Source: Gordonia jinghuaiqii
Lineage (GTDB): Bacteria; Actinomycetota; Actinomycetes; Mycobacteriales; Mycobacteriaceae
Assembly: GCF_014041935.1 (NCBI RefSeq)
Contig: NZ_CP059491.1
Span: 4,650,001 to 4,714,000 of the forward strand
DNA: 64,000 nt
Reading direction: 5' to 3'
In this document: positions 1 through 8,732 of the stretch, in pieces
How the letters are laid out: each line of letters opens with the position of its first letter
How positions within the stretch are numbered: the stretch's first letter is position 1
Notes under the pieces: model-generated
Database searches by the model: none
What the model was told of the DNA's origin: nothing
Seen by the model: the letters and a program-made list of their open reading frames with translations, nothing else
Translations under genes and position numbers: made by a program

Positions 1-1119
1 GGACTCGCCCTGTACCGCGCCAACATCCGGCAGAAGTTGCTGCGCCCGAATCCGCGGATCACGAATGTGCCCGTGCTGCAGGTCGTCAACGAGCGCGACG
101 TCGCACTCCGTCCGGCGATCTATGAGAACACCCCCACGTATGCGGCGAAGCTGTGGCGCCGCGACACCCCCACCGGTCACTGGCTGCCGTACACCCACCC
201 GGACTACCTGACCGATCTGGTCCTGGACTTCCTTGCCGTGCAGACGAACAGCGGCGCACCGGCGCCGACCATCGATCGCTCCCGGCTGTTCAGCGACCCG
301 AAGCCGCTGGCCGGGAAACTCGTCGTGATCACGGGCGCGGGAAGCGGTATCGGGCGCGAGACCGCCCTCGCGCTGGCCGCACGCGGGTGCGAGCTCGTCC
401 TCGCCGACCTCGACGCGGAAACCGCCGACGAGACCGCACGGGAATGCAAGATCGCCGGCGCGACCGCGCATGCCCACCGCCTCGACGTCTCCGACACCGC
501 GGGCTTCACCGAGTTCGCCGACAAGGTCCGCACGACCCACGGCGTCCCCGACATCGTGGTGAACAACGCCGGGATCGGTCTTGCCGGTGGAGCTCTCGCG
601 GCGACCGATGAGCAGGTGGACCGGCTGCTCGACGTCAATCTGCGTGGCGTCATCACCGGCAGTCGCGCATTCGGCAGGCAGATGGTGGAACGCGGGGTCG
701 GCGGCCACATCGTCAACATCTCCTCGGCGGCGGCATTCACCCCGTCACGAAGCCTGGGACTGTATTCCGCGTCCAAGGCAGGCGTGCTGCTGTTCTCCGA
801 GTCGCTGCGGGCCGAGCTGGCCGAACACCACATCGGCGTCAGCGTTATCTGTCCGGGACTCGTCGACACCAACATCGTCTCCTCGACCCCGATCGCCGGG
901 CTCGACGCCGATGACGAACGGGCCCGACGTGAGCGGCTCGACCGGTTCTATCAGCGCCGCGGCTTCACCCCGGACCGGGTGGCGAGTGAGATCGTTTCGG
1001 CCATCGAAGGCAACAAGGCAGTGGTGCCGGTGACCATCGAGGCGAAGGTGGGATATCGCATCTACCGGTTCGCGCCCTGGCTCTCGCGTATCGGCGCGCG
1101 CCAGAAGGTCACCGGGTGA
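1..1119 (+). CDS. SDR-family oxidoreductase, C-terminal part of an EphD-like hydrolase-SDR fusion (5' partial)
   Basis: The frame is open from base 1 with no start codon in the window, so the gene begins upstream. The first ~70 residues resemble the end of an alpha/beta-hydrolase domain (GHWLPYTHPDYLTDLV, with the His expected near the end of that fold). A classical short-chain dehydrogenase follows: the cofactor motif TGAGSGIG near base 331, NNAGIG near base 562 and the catalytic YSASK near base 763. An epoxide-hydrolase-like domain fused to an SDR is the architecture of mycobacterial EphD, which acts on lipid substrates. The stop overlaps the GTG start of the next gene, which implies co-transcription with the two downstream redox genes. 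The substrate cannot be read from the sequence. Confidence 0.8.
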   Translation, partial: GLALYRANIRQKLLRPNPRITNVPVLQVVNERDVALRPAIYENTPTYAAKLWRRDTPTGHWLPYTHPDYLTDLVLDFLAVQTNSGAPAPTIDRSRLFSDPKPLAGKLVVITGAGSGIGRETALALAARGCELVLADLDAETADETARECKIAGATAHAHRLDVSDTAGFTEFADKVRTTHGVPDIVVNNAGIGLAGGALAATDEQVDRLLDVNLRGVITGSRAFGRQMVERGVGGHIVNISSAAAFTPSRSLGLYSASKAGVLLFSESLRAELAEHHIGVSVICPGLVDTNIVSSTPIAGLDADDERARRERLDRFYQRRGFTPDRVASEIVSAIEGNKAVVPVTIEAKVGYRIYRFAPWLSRIGARQKVTG

Positions 1120-2036
1120 ACGTCATGACGTCCACCGATCCCACCCGTGCGCGGCCCGCCGCAGACGATCCGGCCGACCCGGGGCCCGTCGAACTCCACG
1201 CCCGGAACGTGGAATTCGACTGGGACGACGTTCCGCTGCACTGGATTCCCGGTCACCCGGTGGCGTCGAACTTCATCAGCGTGCTCAATCTGTTGCTGCC
1301 CGAGGGTGAGCGCTGGTTCGTGCAGACCTACAACGAGGCGCTGCCGCTCGTCGCCGATGACGAACTCGCCTCCCGCATGCGCGGATTCATCGGACAGGAG
1401 GCAATGCATGCCGAGGCTCACGACCGCGTGCTGTGGGAGTTCCTGGACCATCACGGCATCGACCCGCGCCCCTATCAGCTCCAGATGGAGTGGATCTTCC
1501 GCAAGGTGCTCGGCCCGCTCGACGGCGGATCGCGGGAGGCTCGACACAAGCACCTCATCGAACGCCTGTGGCTGATCGCGGCGCTGGAACATTACACCGC
1601 GATCCTCGGCGACTTCGCCTTGAACAACTCCTGGACACGGCTCGGTGCGCATCCGACCATGGCCGACCTCTTCATGTGGCACGGCGCCGAGGAGGTGGAA
1701 CATCGCGCGGTGGCACATGACGTCGCCGCATACTTCGGCGACGGTTACCTTCGGCGGGGCCGGGCGATGTTCGCGGTGCTGCCGATGCTGCTCATCCTGG
1801 TACAGCGCGGATACCGTTTCATCATGAGTCAGGACGCATCGTTGTCCTACAACTACTTTCAGAAGTCCTGGCACTACCACCGCGGCGTACGCGCGGGGGT
1901 CCTACCCAGGATGCGGACGATCATCTTCTCCACGTTCAGTTACTTCCGGCCGGGTTTCCGGCCCGAACACATCGGCAGTACCGCGCAGGCCGTCGCCTAC
2001 CTGGCGAGCTCGCCGGCCGCCCGCAATGCCGCGTGA
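1116..2036 (+). CDS. Predicted metal-dependent hydrolase, ferritin-like di-iron fold (PF10118 type)
   Basis: This 306-residue protein resembles the bacterial family annotated as predicted metal-dependent hydrolase. Three carboxylate/histidine clusters fit a four-helix di-metal site: QEAMHAEAHD (about residues 90-99), ALEHYT (about 155) and AEEVEHRAVAHD (about 190). This spacing is typical of ferritin-like oxygenases as well as of the named family. The GTG start overlaps the upstream stop by 3 nt; an in-frame ATG at 1125 is equally plausible. It is followed 9 nt later by a 2Fe-2S reductase, so an oxygen-activating enzyme served by that reductase is a reasonable inference. Family membership is moderately sure; the reaction is unknown. 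Confidence 0.7.
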   Translation: MNVMTSTDPTRARPAADDPADPGPVELHARNVEFDWDDVPLHWIPGHPVASNFISVLNLLLPEGERWFVQTYNEALPLVADDELASRMRGFIGQEAMHAEAHDRVLWEFLDHHGIDPRPYQLQMEWIFRKVLGPLDGGSREARHKHLIERLWLIAALEHYTAILGDFALNNSWTRLGAHPTMADLFMWHGAEEVEHRAVAHDVAAYFGDGYLRRGRAMFAVLPMLLILVQRGYRFIMSQDASLSYNYFQKSWHYHRGVRAGVLPRMRTIIFSTFSYFRPGFRPEHIGSTAQAVAYLASSPAARNAA

Positions 2037-2045
2037 AGGCCTGAC

Positions 2046-3173
2046 ATGAACCAACGCGCACACCCGCATTCGACGGCGCTGACCCAGCCGCCGCCGCACC
2101 TGTATGGTCGGTGGCGACGCGATCCCCTGATCACGCTGGGCACCATGGTGTTCCGGGCGTGGTGGCCGGTCTGGCGACCACTCTCTCCGCTGCACGACGG
2201 ACCGGTGAACGACGGGATCACACAGGTGCGCATCGTCGGCCGCGAGTGCGTCGCGCGGGACTCCAACGTCATCGCACTGACCTTGGAGTCCCCCGACGGG
2301 GGCCCCTTGCCGCCGTGGCACGCCGGTGCTCATCTCGACGTGCTGTTGCCGTCTGGGCGCATGCGCGAGTACTCACTGTGCGGCGATCCCACCGACCGGG
2401 AGCGTTACCGCATCGCGGTACGGCGAGTACCCGATGGCGGAGGCGGATCGGTCGAGGTCCACGACGTCCTCCGCGTCGGCGACATCATCTCCATCAAGGG
2501 GCCGCGCAACGCATTTCCGCTCGCGGTTCCGGGGCACGGGTCACCGGCGCGCCGCGTCCGCTTCGTCGCCGCGGGTATCGGGATCACGCCGATCCTGCCC
2601 ATGCTCGCGACAGCCGAACGGTTCGGATTGGACTGGTCGATGATCTACACCGGCCGTAGCGCCGACTCGATCCCGTTCCTCGACGAGGTAGCCCGGTTCG
2701 GTGAGCGCATCACCATCCGCACCGACGACGATCACGGGCTGCCGACCATGACCGAACTGCTCGGCCCCGTCGACGACACGCACGCCGACCTCGCCGTGTA
2801 CTGCTGTGGGCCGGTGCCGATGCTGGAAGGTCTGCGACGGCATCTCGCCGGGCGCGCCGACATCGAGCTGCACTATGAGCGCTTCAGCCCGCCGCCGGTG
2901 GAGAACGGCACCGAGTTCACGGTCACCCTGGCCTCGACCGGCGTACAGATCCCGGTGGCAGCCGACGAGTCCGCGCTCGCCGCGATACGCCGGGTGCTGC
3001 CGTCCGTCCCGTACTCGTGTCAGCAGGGTTTCTGCGGCACCTGCAAGGTCGCGACATTGTCGGGCGACATCGATCACCGCGACAACATCCTGACCGAGCC
3101 CGAGCGCGAGGCCGGGACCATCCTCACCTGCGTGTCACGCAGTGCCGGTGGGAATCTCACCCTCGACCTCTGA
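2046..3173 (+). CDS. PDR/VanB-type ferredoxin reductase with C-terminal 2Fe-2S domain
   Basis: A 375-residue three-domain electron-transfer protein. Order: a flavin-binding barrel with the REYSLCGDP motif (about residues 108-116), an NAD(P)H-binding domain beginning with FVAAGIGITPILPM (about residue 176), and a plant-type ferredoxin domain with the cluster ligands CQQGFCGTC (about residue 325) and a further Cys near the C terminus (ILTCVSRS). Such proteins move electrons from NAD(P)H through a flavin to an oxygenase. The preceding ferritin-like protein is the obvious partner. The 3' end overlaps the convergent MFS gene by 39 nt, an unusually tight arrangement. Confidence 0.88.
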   Translation: MNQRAHPHSTALTQPPPHLYGRWRRDPLITLGTMVFRAWWPVWRPLSPLHDGPVNDGITQVRIVGRECVARDSNVIALTLESPDGGPLPPWHAGAHLDVLLPSGRMREYSLCGDPTDRERYRIAVRRVPDGGGGSVEVHDVLRVGDIISIKGPRNAFPLAVPGHGSPARRVRFVAAGIGITPILPMLATAERFGLDWSMIYTGRSADSIPFLDEVARFGERITIRTDDDHGLPTMTELLGPVDDTHADLAVYCCGPVPMLEGLRRHLAGRADIELHYERFSPPPVENGTEFTVTLASTGVQIPVAADESALAAIRRVLPSVPYSCQQGFCGTCKVATLSGDIDHRDNILTEPEREAGTILTCVSRSAGGNLTLDL

Positions 3174-4775
3174 GGCCCCTGCTCCCTGAGGGGCGTTCGG
3201 AGTTTGCGGAGGATGCGTCACAAGGGGCCCCTGCCCTTCCACCGAGCTCGGCACCGCGTGGCGGCCCGCGACGGTACCGCGCAACAGGAACGACGCCGCG
3301 ACACCGGCTACCGCGGTGATCGCCACCGCAGCCCACACGGCGTCGTGGAGCCCGTCCATGAAGACCTGCTGCACGGCTGCCCGTACCGGATCGCCGAGCG
3401 CAGCCGGTGACTGCGCGGCCACCTCGACTCCGGCCATCACCGATTGTTCCGCGGCGGCGACCGCCTCGCGAGGTAATCCGCTGCCGGACAGTCGATCCCC
3501 GACTCCGGCCACGTAGGTGGAGGTGAGGATGGACCCGAGGACGGCCACACCGAGTGTGCCGCCGAGCTCGCGGGTGGTGTCGTTGACCGCGCTGCCCGCG
3601 CCGGCCTGCTCGGGTCGCAGCGCATTCATGATGAGCTGGGTGCAGGGCCCGGAGATGAAGGCCAGACCTGCTGCCATGAGTGCCATCGACCAGACGATGA
3701 GTTCCCAGTACCCCGAAGTGCGCGACGCGGTTTCGACGAGGGCGAACCCGCCCGACATCAGGAATGCTCCGATCACGGCCACCGGTCGCGGACCGAAACG
3801 ATGCGACAGCGCCATCGCGACCGGGGAGAACACGGCCATCACCACCGCGAACGGTAGCGTTCTCACGCCGGCTGCGAGAGGTCCGTAACCCTTCACCGCC
3901 TGGAAGAACTGGGTGATCAGGAAGATGAAGCCGAACAGCGCGAAGAAGGCGACGCTGATCATCCCGGCCGCGGTTGCGAAGTGACGGTTGGTGAACAATC
4001 TGACGTCCAGGATGGGATTGGTGATGCGCAGCTGCATCATCACGAACGCGGTCAGGATGGACAGTGCCACAACCACACCCGCGATGGTTCGCGGTTCACC
4101 CCAGCCGACGTGGGGCGCCTCGATGAGCGAGTAGGTGAGCAATCCCAGCCCGACGACCGACAGCACGACGCCCACGATGTCGAATCTCGGCACCGCCAGC
4201 GGCCGTGTGCCGGGCACCACCGCCAGGATCAACGTCAGTGCCACCACGCCGAACGGTACGTTCACCCAGAAGACCGACGTCCACGAGAAGTGTTCCAGCA
4301 GCCAACCGCCGAGCACGGGGCCGATGGCCACCGCGATACCGGAGATCGCGGCCCAGATCCCGACGGCCATTGCGCGTTCCCTGGCCTCGACGAAGATCGT
4401 CGTGATGATGGCGAGAGTGGCCGGGAACACCAGCGCCGCAAAGAGTCCCAGTGCCCCTCGGCTCGCGATGAGCTGACCGATGTTCTGCGACGACGCCGCG
4501 AGCACCGACACCACCATGAATCCGACGACGCCGGTGAGCAACATCCGGCGATGACCGAAACGGTCGCCGAGATAACCGCCGGTCAACAGCAATCCGGCAA
4601 AGACGAGGGTGTAGGCGTCGACGATCCATTGCAGGCTCGAGATCCCGGCGTCGAGATCGCGGGCCAGCGTCGGCAACGCGACGTTGACGATCGTGTTGTC
4701 GATCATGACCAGTAGTTCGGCGAAGCTGAGAGCGCCGAGCGCCCACCAGCGAGAGTGTGTGCGTAAAGCGTGCAT
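3135..4775 (-). CDS. MFS drug:H+ antiporter, DHA2 (14-TM, EmrB/QacA-like)
   Basis: A 546-residue hydrophobic protein with the 14-helix layout of DHA2 efflux pumps. The N-terminal region has the DNTIVNVALPTLARDL stretch of helix 1, the motif A loop GYLGDRFGHRRML between helices 2 and 3, and the motif C segment GPVLGGWLLEHFSWTSVF in helix 5. It probably exports toxic small molecules across the inner membrane by proton antiport. It is divergent from a TetR gene 112 bp away, the usual repressor-pump pair, and operator-like repeats lie between them. An RBS (TGGAGA) sits 6 nt before the ATG. Its C-terminal dozen codons overlap the end of the reductase gene on the other strand. Confidence 0.9.
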   Translation of the reverse strand: MHALRTHSRWWALGALSFAELLVMIDNTIVNVALPTLARDLDAGISSLQWIVDAYTLVFAGLLLTGGYLGDRFGHRRMLLTGVVGFMVVSVLAASSQNIGQLIASRGALGLFAALVFPATLAIITTIFVEARERAMAVGIWAAISGIAVAIGPVLGGWLLEHFSWTSVFWVNVPFGVVALTLILAVVPGTRPLAVPRFDIVGVVLSVVGLGLLTYSLIEAPHVGWGEPRTIAGVVVALSILTAFVMMQLRITNPILDVRLFTNRHFATAAGMISVAFFALFGFIFLITQFFQAVKGYGPLAAGVRTLPFAVVMAVFSPVAMALSHRFGPRPVAVIGAFLMSGGFALVETASRTSGYWELIVWSMALMAAGLAFISGPCTQLIMNALRPEQAGAGSAVNDTTRELGGTLGVAVLGSILTSTYVAGVGDRLSGSGLPREAVAAAEQSVMAGVEVAAQSPAALGDPVRAAVQQVFMDGLHDAVWAAVAITAVAGVAASFLLRGTVAGRHAVPSSVEGQGPLVTHPPQTPNAPQGAGASEVEGEIPTGTA

Positions 4776-4818
4776 CGGCGGTCTCCAGTTCTCGGATAGG
4801 TCTGCCCCGTGCTCTTGC

Positions 4819-4873
4819 AGAACGCCGTACCACCGCTATAGCACGTCGTTCTATTCAAGAAGAACACCGTTCT
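4819..4873. promoter_or_regulatory. Operator cluster between the MFS pump and its TetR regulator
   Basis: The 112-bp divergent region holds three related elements. AGAACGCCGT (4819-4828) faces ACGTCGTTCT (4843-4852) as an imperfect inverted repeat. AGAACACCGTTCT (4861-4873) is a perfect 5-bp-arm palindrome with a 3-bp spacer, 15 bp before the TetR start. GTTCT/AGAAC half sites thus recur four times in 55 bp. This is the pattern expected for a TetR dimer that represses both genes. Confidence 0.6.
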
Positions 4874-4887
4874 AGTATGTTGTCAAT

Positions 4888-5478
4888 ATGTCCCCCGCCA
4901 AACCGCGTACCCGCACCTCCGCCGCCGAAGTCCGCTCCGCACTCCTCACGGCCGGTCGCACGATTCTCGAACGCGACGGCGAGTCCGGGTTGACGGTGCG
5001 CGCTGTCGCTGCGGAGGCGAAGGTCGCACCGATGGGCGTCTACAACCATTTCGACGGCCGGGACGGGCTACTGGACGCACTGGTCACGGACGCTTTCGTC
5101 GAGTTCGGCCGAGCGGTGGCAGCCACCGACGACGACCCCGTCGCACGACTACGGAACTCCGGCCGGGCCTACCGCGAGTTCGCGATGTCCAACCCGGTCA
5201 TCTACGGGCTGATGTTCTCCGCACACTGCACCCCCGAGCCCGAGGCGGCGATCAACGCGTTCGCGGTGCTCGTCGACGTCATCCGGTACGGCCAGGTGGC
5301 AGGGGTCATCATGGCCGGAGACCCTTCCGACCTCGCGGTGCAGGCATGGTCGGCCGTCCACGGCGCCGTCAGCCTGGAACTCGCCGGTACCCACCCACCA
5401 CAGGTCGATGCGCCGCAGAGCTACGAGAAAGTCCTCGACTTCGTGGCCCGGGGGTTCGCCCCGCCACCCCGGGCGTAA
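4888..5478 (+). CDS. TetR/AcrR-family repressor of the divergent MFS pump
   Basis: A 196-residue protein. The N-terminal HTH covers about residues 12-58 (GRTILERDGE, then VRAVAAEAKVAPMGVYNHF), followed by a ligand-binding helical domain. The recognition helix has the usual VYNHF form. The gene is divergent from the DHA2 pump, so autoregulation plus repression of the pump, relieved by a pump substrate, is the likely role. The ATG at 4888 follows the palindromic operator directly, which suits a short leader. The gene converges with the next one at 5514. Confidence 0.85.
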   Translation: MSPAKPRTRTSAAEVRSALLTAGRTILERDGESGLTVRAVAAEAKVAPMGVYNHFDGRDGLLDALVTDAFVEFGRAVAATDDDPVARLRNSGRAYREFAMSNPVIYGLMFSAHCTPEPEAAINAFAVLVDVIRYGQVAGVIMAGDPSDLAVQAWSAVHGAVSLELAGTHPPQVDAPQSYEKVLDFVARGFAPPPRA

Positions 5479-5513
5479 AGGGCAGGCGTTCCACCGGCCA
5501 CCGGTTGGGTGCG

Positions 5514-7124
5514 CTAGGGCAGCACGATCGGCGGAAGTCCGGGAATGGGATTCGGAATCGTCACGCCCCGTTGCGGGCGCGGAGCTCGCTGACGTGGCTG
5601 CTGCCGCGGCGTGCGCGCCTCCGGCGTCGACGTCTCCGGCGGCGGCGGTGGCGGTGGCGGCGTGTACCGGCGCGCGGGCTGGCGCGCCTCGGCAAGGATC
5701 GCCGGGTCCGCATACTCCGGACCGGTGGAAGCTGTGGTGGTCTCGGCAGGAGGTGCGGCGACGGGCGCCGGAGACTCATCGTTGCCCACCGCCAGCGCGG
5801 TGGCCACGCCGACGATCGCAAGCGCGCACATCAACGCAAGACCCACGAGAATCCGCTTGGCGCCGGACCTACGACGCGGACCGTGCGGAGTGATCGCATG
5901 TGGCCCCGGAAACAGCCCGGACATCGGTGCCGGACCTGACTGTGTATATGCCTCGTGAAGAGCAGGATTCGAGGCGACGGTGGCGTCGAGACTTCCGGCG
6001 TCGAGACTTCCGGCGCCGAGACTGCCGGAGTCCAGACCCCCGGGGCTCGTGCCGCTCAGATTTGTGCCGATGGTGTTCGGCGTGGGCGAAAGAGAGTGTG
6101 CCTCGGGTCGGTGTGCAGCCACCGGCGCGACGCGGATCGGCATGTCGGCCGCCGGGAGATACGACGCCAGCGCACCGAAAGCCGTTGCGGGCGAGGGCGG
6201 AACGTTCGATGCGACCGGGACCGCGGGTTCCCCGGCGCGGATCAGGTCCGTCACCTCAGCGGCAATCGGCGGAAGATCCTGCGTGAGAACAGACCCTGGC
6301 TCTACGACAGCCTCGGGAACCGGTACCGCGACAGGCCGTTCTTCTCTCACTGCTCCCGGCTCAGCCGGCGCTGCGTCGGTTGATGTGTGATCTGCTGGCG
6401 CTGTGTCGATTTCGGCTGTGTCGATTTCGGCTGTGTCGATCAGGGCCGCGTCGACTGGTGCTGGGTCGACTGGTGCTGGGTCGACCGGCGACGCGGCGAC
6501 AGGCCCGGCGTCGATGACAGGTACCTGGACGGCTCGTGCGACGGCGTCGCGCAGGCCCGGCCACACGCTCACACGGTCGGCGATCACCACCGCGGGGGCC
6601 TGCGTTCCGGCGACGGCGGCGCGGGCCAGTTCTTCGGCGCGCGCGGTGAGCGATCCGCCGGCCTCGGCGACATCGCGTCGGGCCATACGGAAGAGGCGGA
6701 TGTGGCGTCGACCCATCAAGAATGTGCCGTCGGAGTCCTTGAGCCGCCCACGGCCGCGGGAGATGAGGTCGAAGAGCTCATCGCGCCATTCGGGGGTGGT
6801 CGGCGACCCGACGCGGGCGATGCCGATGAGGTGGTCGGCGATATCCCGATCGAGTGCGGTGAGCGTGAGGGCCGGGTCGGTATAGGTGTCAGCGATCGCG
6901 CCGCGGCCCGGGTCCAGTCGGGACACCGCGACGCCGGTCTGCGGGTCGAGATCAAGGAAGACCACTTGTGGACACTCGGCGATCCCGCGCTGCAGCAGCT
7001 TGTGCCGCACGGCCTCGAGCGCGGCGCGGTCGAGCACGGCGGGGTCGAGCACGGCGGCATCGACCGCGGCCTCTGCATTCGCGGAGGTCGGTGTCACCGC
7101 CGAATCGGCTACCGTGTCGGTCAT
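5514..7124 (-). CDS. Alanine/proline-rich single-pass membrane protein with 5-residue repeats, function unknown
   Basis: About 536 residues. The ATG at 7124 is preferred to an upstream start at 7172 because AGGA lies 10 nt ahead of it. The first ~190 residues form a globular domain (PQVVFLDLDPQTGVAV, ELFDLISRGRGRLKD, HIRLFRMARRDV) that I do not recognise. A long low-complexity region follows, carrying two 5-residue repeat arrays. One transmembrane helix (RILVGLALMCALAIVGVATAL) lies near residue 430, and a Pro-rich outer tail ends the protein. A cytoplasmic N-domain, a disordered linker, one membrane pass and an external PPPPPPP tail suggest a cell-envelope role. It lies 97 bp downstream of ugd on the same strand and may be co-transcribed. 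Confidence 0.6.
   Translation of the reverse strand: MTDTVADSAVTPTSANAEAAVDAAVLDPAVLDRAALEAVRHKLLQRGIAECPQVVFLDLDPQTGVAVSRLDPGRGAIADTYTDPALTLTALDRDIADHLIGIARVGSPTTPEWRDELFDLISRGRGRLKDSDGTFLMGRRHIRLFRMARRDVAEAGGSLTARAEELARAAVAGTQAPAVVIADRVSVWPGLRDAVARAVQVPVIDAGPVAASPVDPAPVDPAPVDAALIDTAEIDTAEIDTAPADHTSTDAAPAEPGAVREERPVAVPVPEAVVEPGSVLTQDLPPIAAEVTDLIRAGEPAVPVASNVPPSPATAFGALASYLPAADMPIRVAPVAAHRPEAHSLSPTPNTIGTNLSGTSPGGLDSGSLGAGSLDAGSLDATVASNPALHEAYTQSGPAPMSGLFPGPHAITPHGPRRRSGAKRILVGLALMCALAIVGVATALAVGNDESPAPVAAPPAETTTASTGPEYADPAILAEARQPARRYTPPPPPPPPETSTPEARTPRQQPRQRAPRPQRGVTIPNPIPGLPPIVLP
5985..6044 (-). repeat. Four 15-bp tandem units inside the repeat-rich membrane protein gene
   Basis: Consecutive units start at 5985, 6000, 6015 and 6030. 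The first two are identical (GTCGAGACTTCCGGC on the plus strand) and the others are degenerate. On the coding strand they read as the pentapeptide AGSLD and variants. Being in-frame, copy-number change would lengthen or shorten the linker without a frameshift. Confidence 0.85.
6400..6489 (-). repeat. Six 15-bp tandem units inside the same gene
   Basis: Units start at 6400, 6415, 6430, 6445, 6460 and 6475. The first two are identical (GCTGTGTCGATTTCG on the plus strand), and units 4-6 share GCTGGGTCGACTGGT with one or two changes. They encode DPAPV and IDTAE-type acidic pentapeptides. Two sub-families side by side suggest stepwise slippage expansion. Confidence 0.88.
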
Positions 7125-7221
7125 CTGATTGAATTCCTGCACTTCGCGTGCACCCCGCCCCAATGCCCCCACCGGCGAGAAGGTGCCACCTGATCAGTCG
7201 CGAAACTCAACCTAGCACGAA

Positions 7222-8643
7222 TCAGCGCACCACCGTCGTCGATGCAAAACCGTTCACCTTCTTGGACGAATCCCCTCGTGAGACCGCCCGAACGGGCACC
7301 GGACCGCCCAGCGCCCGGTAATCCCAGCCGGCGTCGCGCCACATGTGGGGGTCGAGACAGCGCCGGCCGTCGACGATCCGCTTGCCGCGAACCACCTCGT
7401 CGAGTTCATCCGGAGCCATGTGGACGAACTCCGCCCACTCGGTGGCGATGACCACCACATCGGCGCGGTCGCAGGCCTCCCGGGCTGACGTGGCGTATCC
7501 GAGGCTGGGCTGCACTCGACGCGAGTTGTCCATGGCCTTGGGGTCGAACACGGTGACCGACGCGCCTTCGAGTGCCAGTCGACTCGCGACGGTGAGCGCG
7601 GGCGAGTCCCGGACGTCGTCGCTCTCGGGTTTGAATGCGGCGCCGAGTACCGCGATGTTGCGCCCGAGGACGTCCCCGCCGAGTGCCTCGTAGACGAGTT
7701 CCACGGCGGCGGACCGTCGGCGCATGTTGATGGCGTCGACCTCGCGGAGGAATCCGACAGCGCGTGGCGCGCCCATGTCGTCGGCACGAGCTGTGAGTGC
7801 GCGAATGTCCTTGGGCAGGCATCCGCCACCGAAGCCGAGCCCGGCGTTGAGAAATCGACGGCCGATGCGCGGGTCGTAGCCGATGGCGTCGGCGAGGGTG
7901 TTGATGTCGCCGCCGGCGATCTCGCACAGCTCGCTGATCGCGTTGATGAACGAGATCTTGGTCGCCAGAAACGCGTTGGCCGAGACCTTGACGAGCTCGG
8001 CTGTCGCCCAATCGGTCTCGATCAGCGGCACGCCGGTCTCGAGGATCTCGCGGTAGATCTCGCGAACGGTCTCGCCGGCCGACGATTCTTCCTGCGGGTC
8101 CTGCGAACCGTCGTCGAGCAGTCCGGTACCGAGGACGAGGCGGTCGGGTTCGAGCGTGTCCTCGACGGCGAAGCCCTCTCGCAGGAACTCCGGGCTCCAG
8201 GACAGTTCGACGTCGGCGCCGGGCTGGGCGAGCACCGAGATACGTTGCGCGAGTTCGGCACAGGTTCCGACGGGAACGGTGGATTTGCCGATGATCAGGT
8301 GCCGTCCGCGCAGGGTGGGGACGAGCGCGTCGACGGCGGCGTAGACGTGTGACAGGTCGGCGCGGTGCCCGCGCACTTCTTGCGGGGTTCCGACGCCGAG
8401 GAAGTGGACCGAGGCGTGGTCGGCTGCGGCCGGCTGGTCGGTGGTGAATCGAAGACGCCCGGCGTCGATGTTGCGGCGGAGGATGTCGGCGAGCCCGGGC
8501 TCGAAGAACGGCACCTCACCGGCCTGGAGGCGTTCGACCTTGTGTGCGTCGACGTCGATGCCGACGACGTCGTGCCCGAGCTCGGCCATGCAGGCCGCGT
8601 GGGTGGCACCGAGGTAGCCGCATCCGATCACCGTGAGCTTCAT
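7222..8643 (-). CDS. ugd: UDP-glucose 6-dehydrogenase
   Basis: A 473-residue enzyme that oxidises UDP-glucose to UDP-glucuronate with two NAD+, feeding envelope polysaccharide synthesis. It opens with the Rossmann motif VIGCGYLGATHAACMAELGH. The catalytic-loop sequence LGFGGGCLPKDI contains the active-site Cys. A C-terminal UDP-binding domain follows (GAAFKPESDDVRDSP). The ATG at 8643 is chosen because the Rossmann fold begins there; an 80-codon upstream extension is open but unlike the family. It lies directly downstream of dcd, as in M. tuberculosis (dcd-udgA). Confidence 0.95.
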   Translation of the reverse strand: MKLTVIGCGYLGATHAACMAELGHDVVGIDVDAHKVERLQAGEVPFFEPGLADILRRNIDAGRLRFTTDQPAAADHASVHFLGVGTPQEVRGHRADLSHVYAAVDALVPTLRGRHLIIGKSTVPVGTCAELAQRISVLAQPGADVELSWSPEFLREGFAVEDTLEPDRLVLGTGLLDDGSQDPQEESSAGETVREIYREILETGVPLIETDWATAELVKVSANAFLATKISFINAISELCEIAGGDINTLADAIGYDPRIGRRFLNAGLGFGGGCLPKDIRALTARADDMGAPRAVGFLREVDAINMRRRSAAVELVYEALGGDVLGRNIAVLGAAFKPESDDVRDSPALTVASRLALEGASVTVFDPKAMDNSRRVQPSLGYATSAREACDRADVVVIATEWAEFVHMAPDELDEVVRGKRIVDGRRCLDPHMWRDAGWDYRALGGPVPVRAVSRGDSSKKVNGFASTTVVR

Positions 8644-8732
8644 GATGCAACGCTCACCCGCGGTTGCGGCCGGCAACCGTATGCACTGTTGCGTACGGTG
8701 ATCGGTCGGGTGAACTCCGGGAGGAGCGCCTT

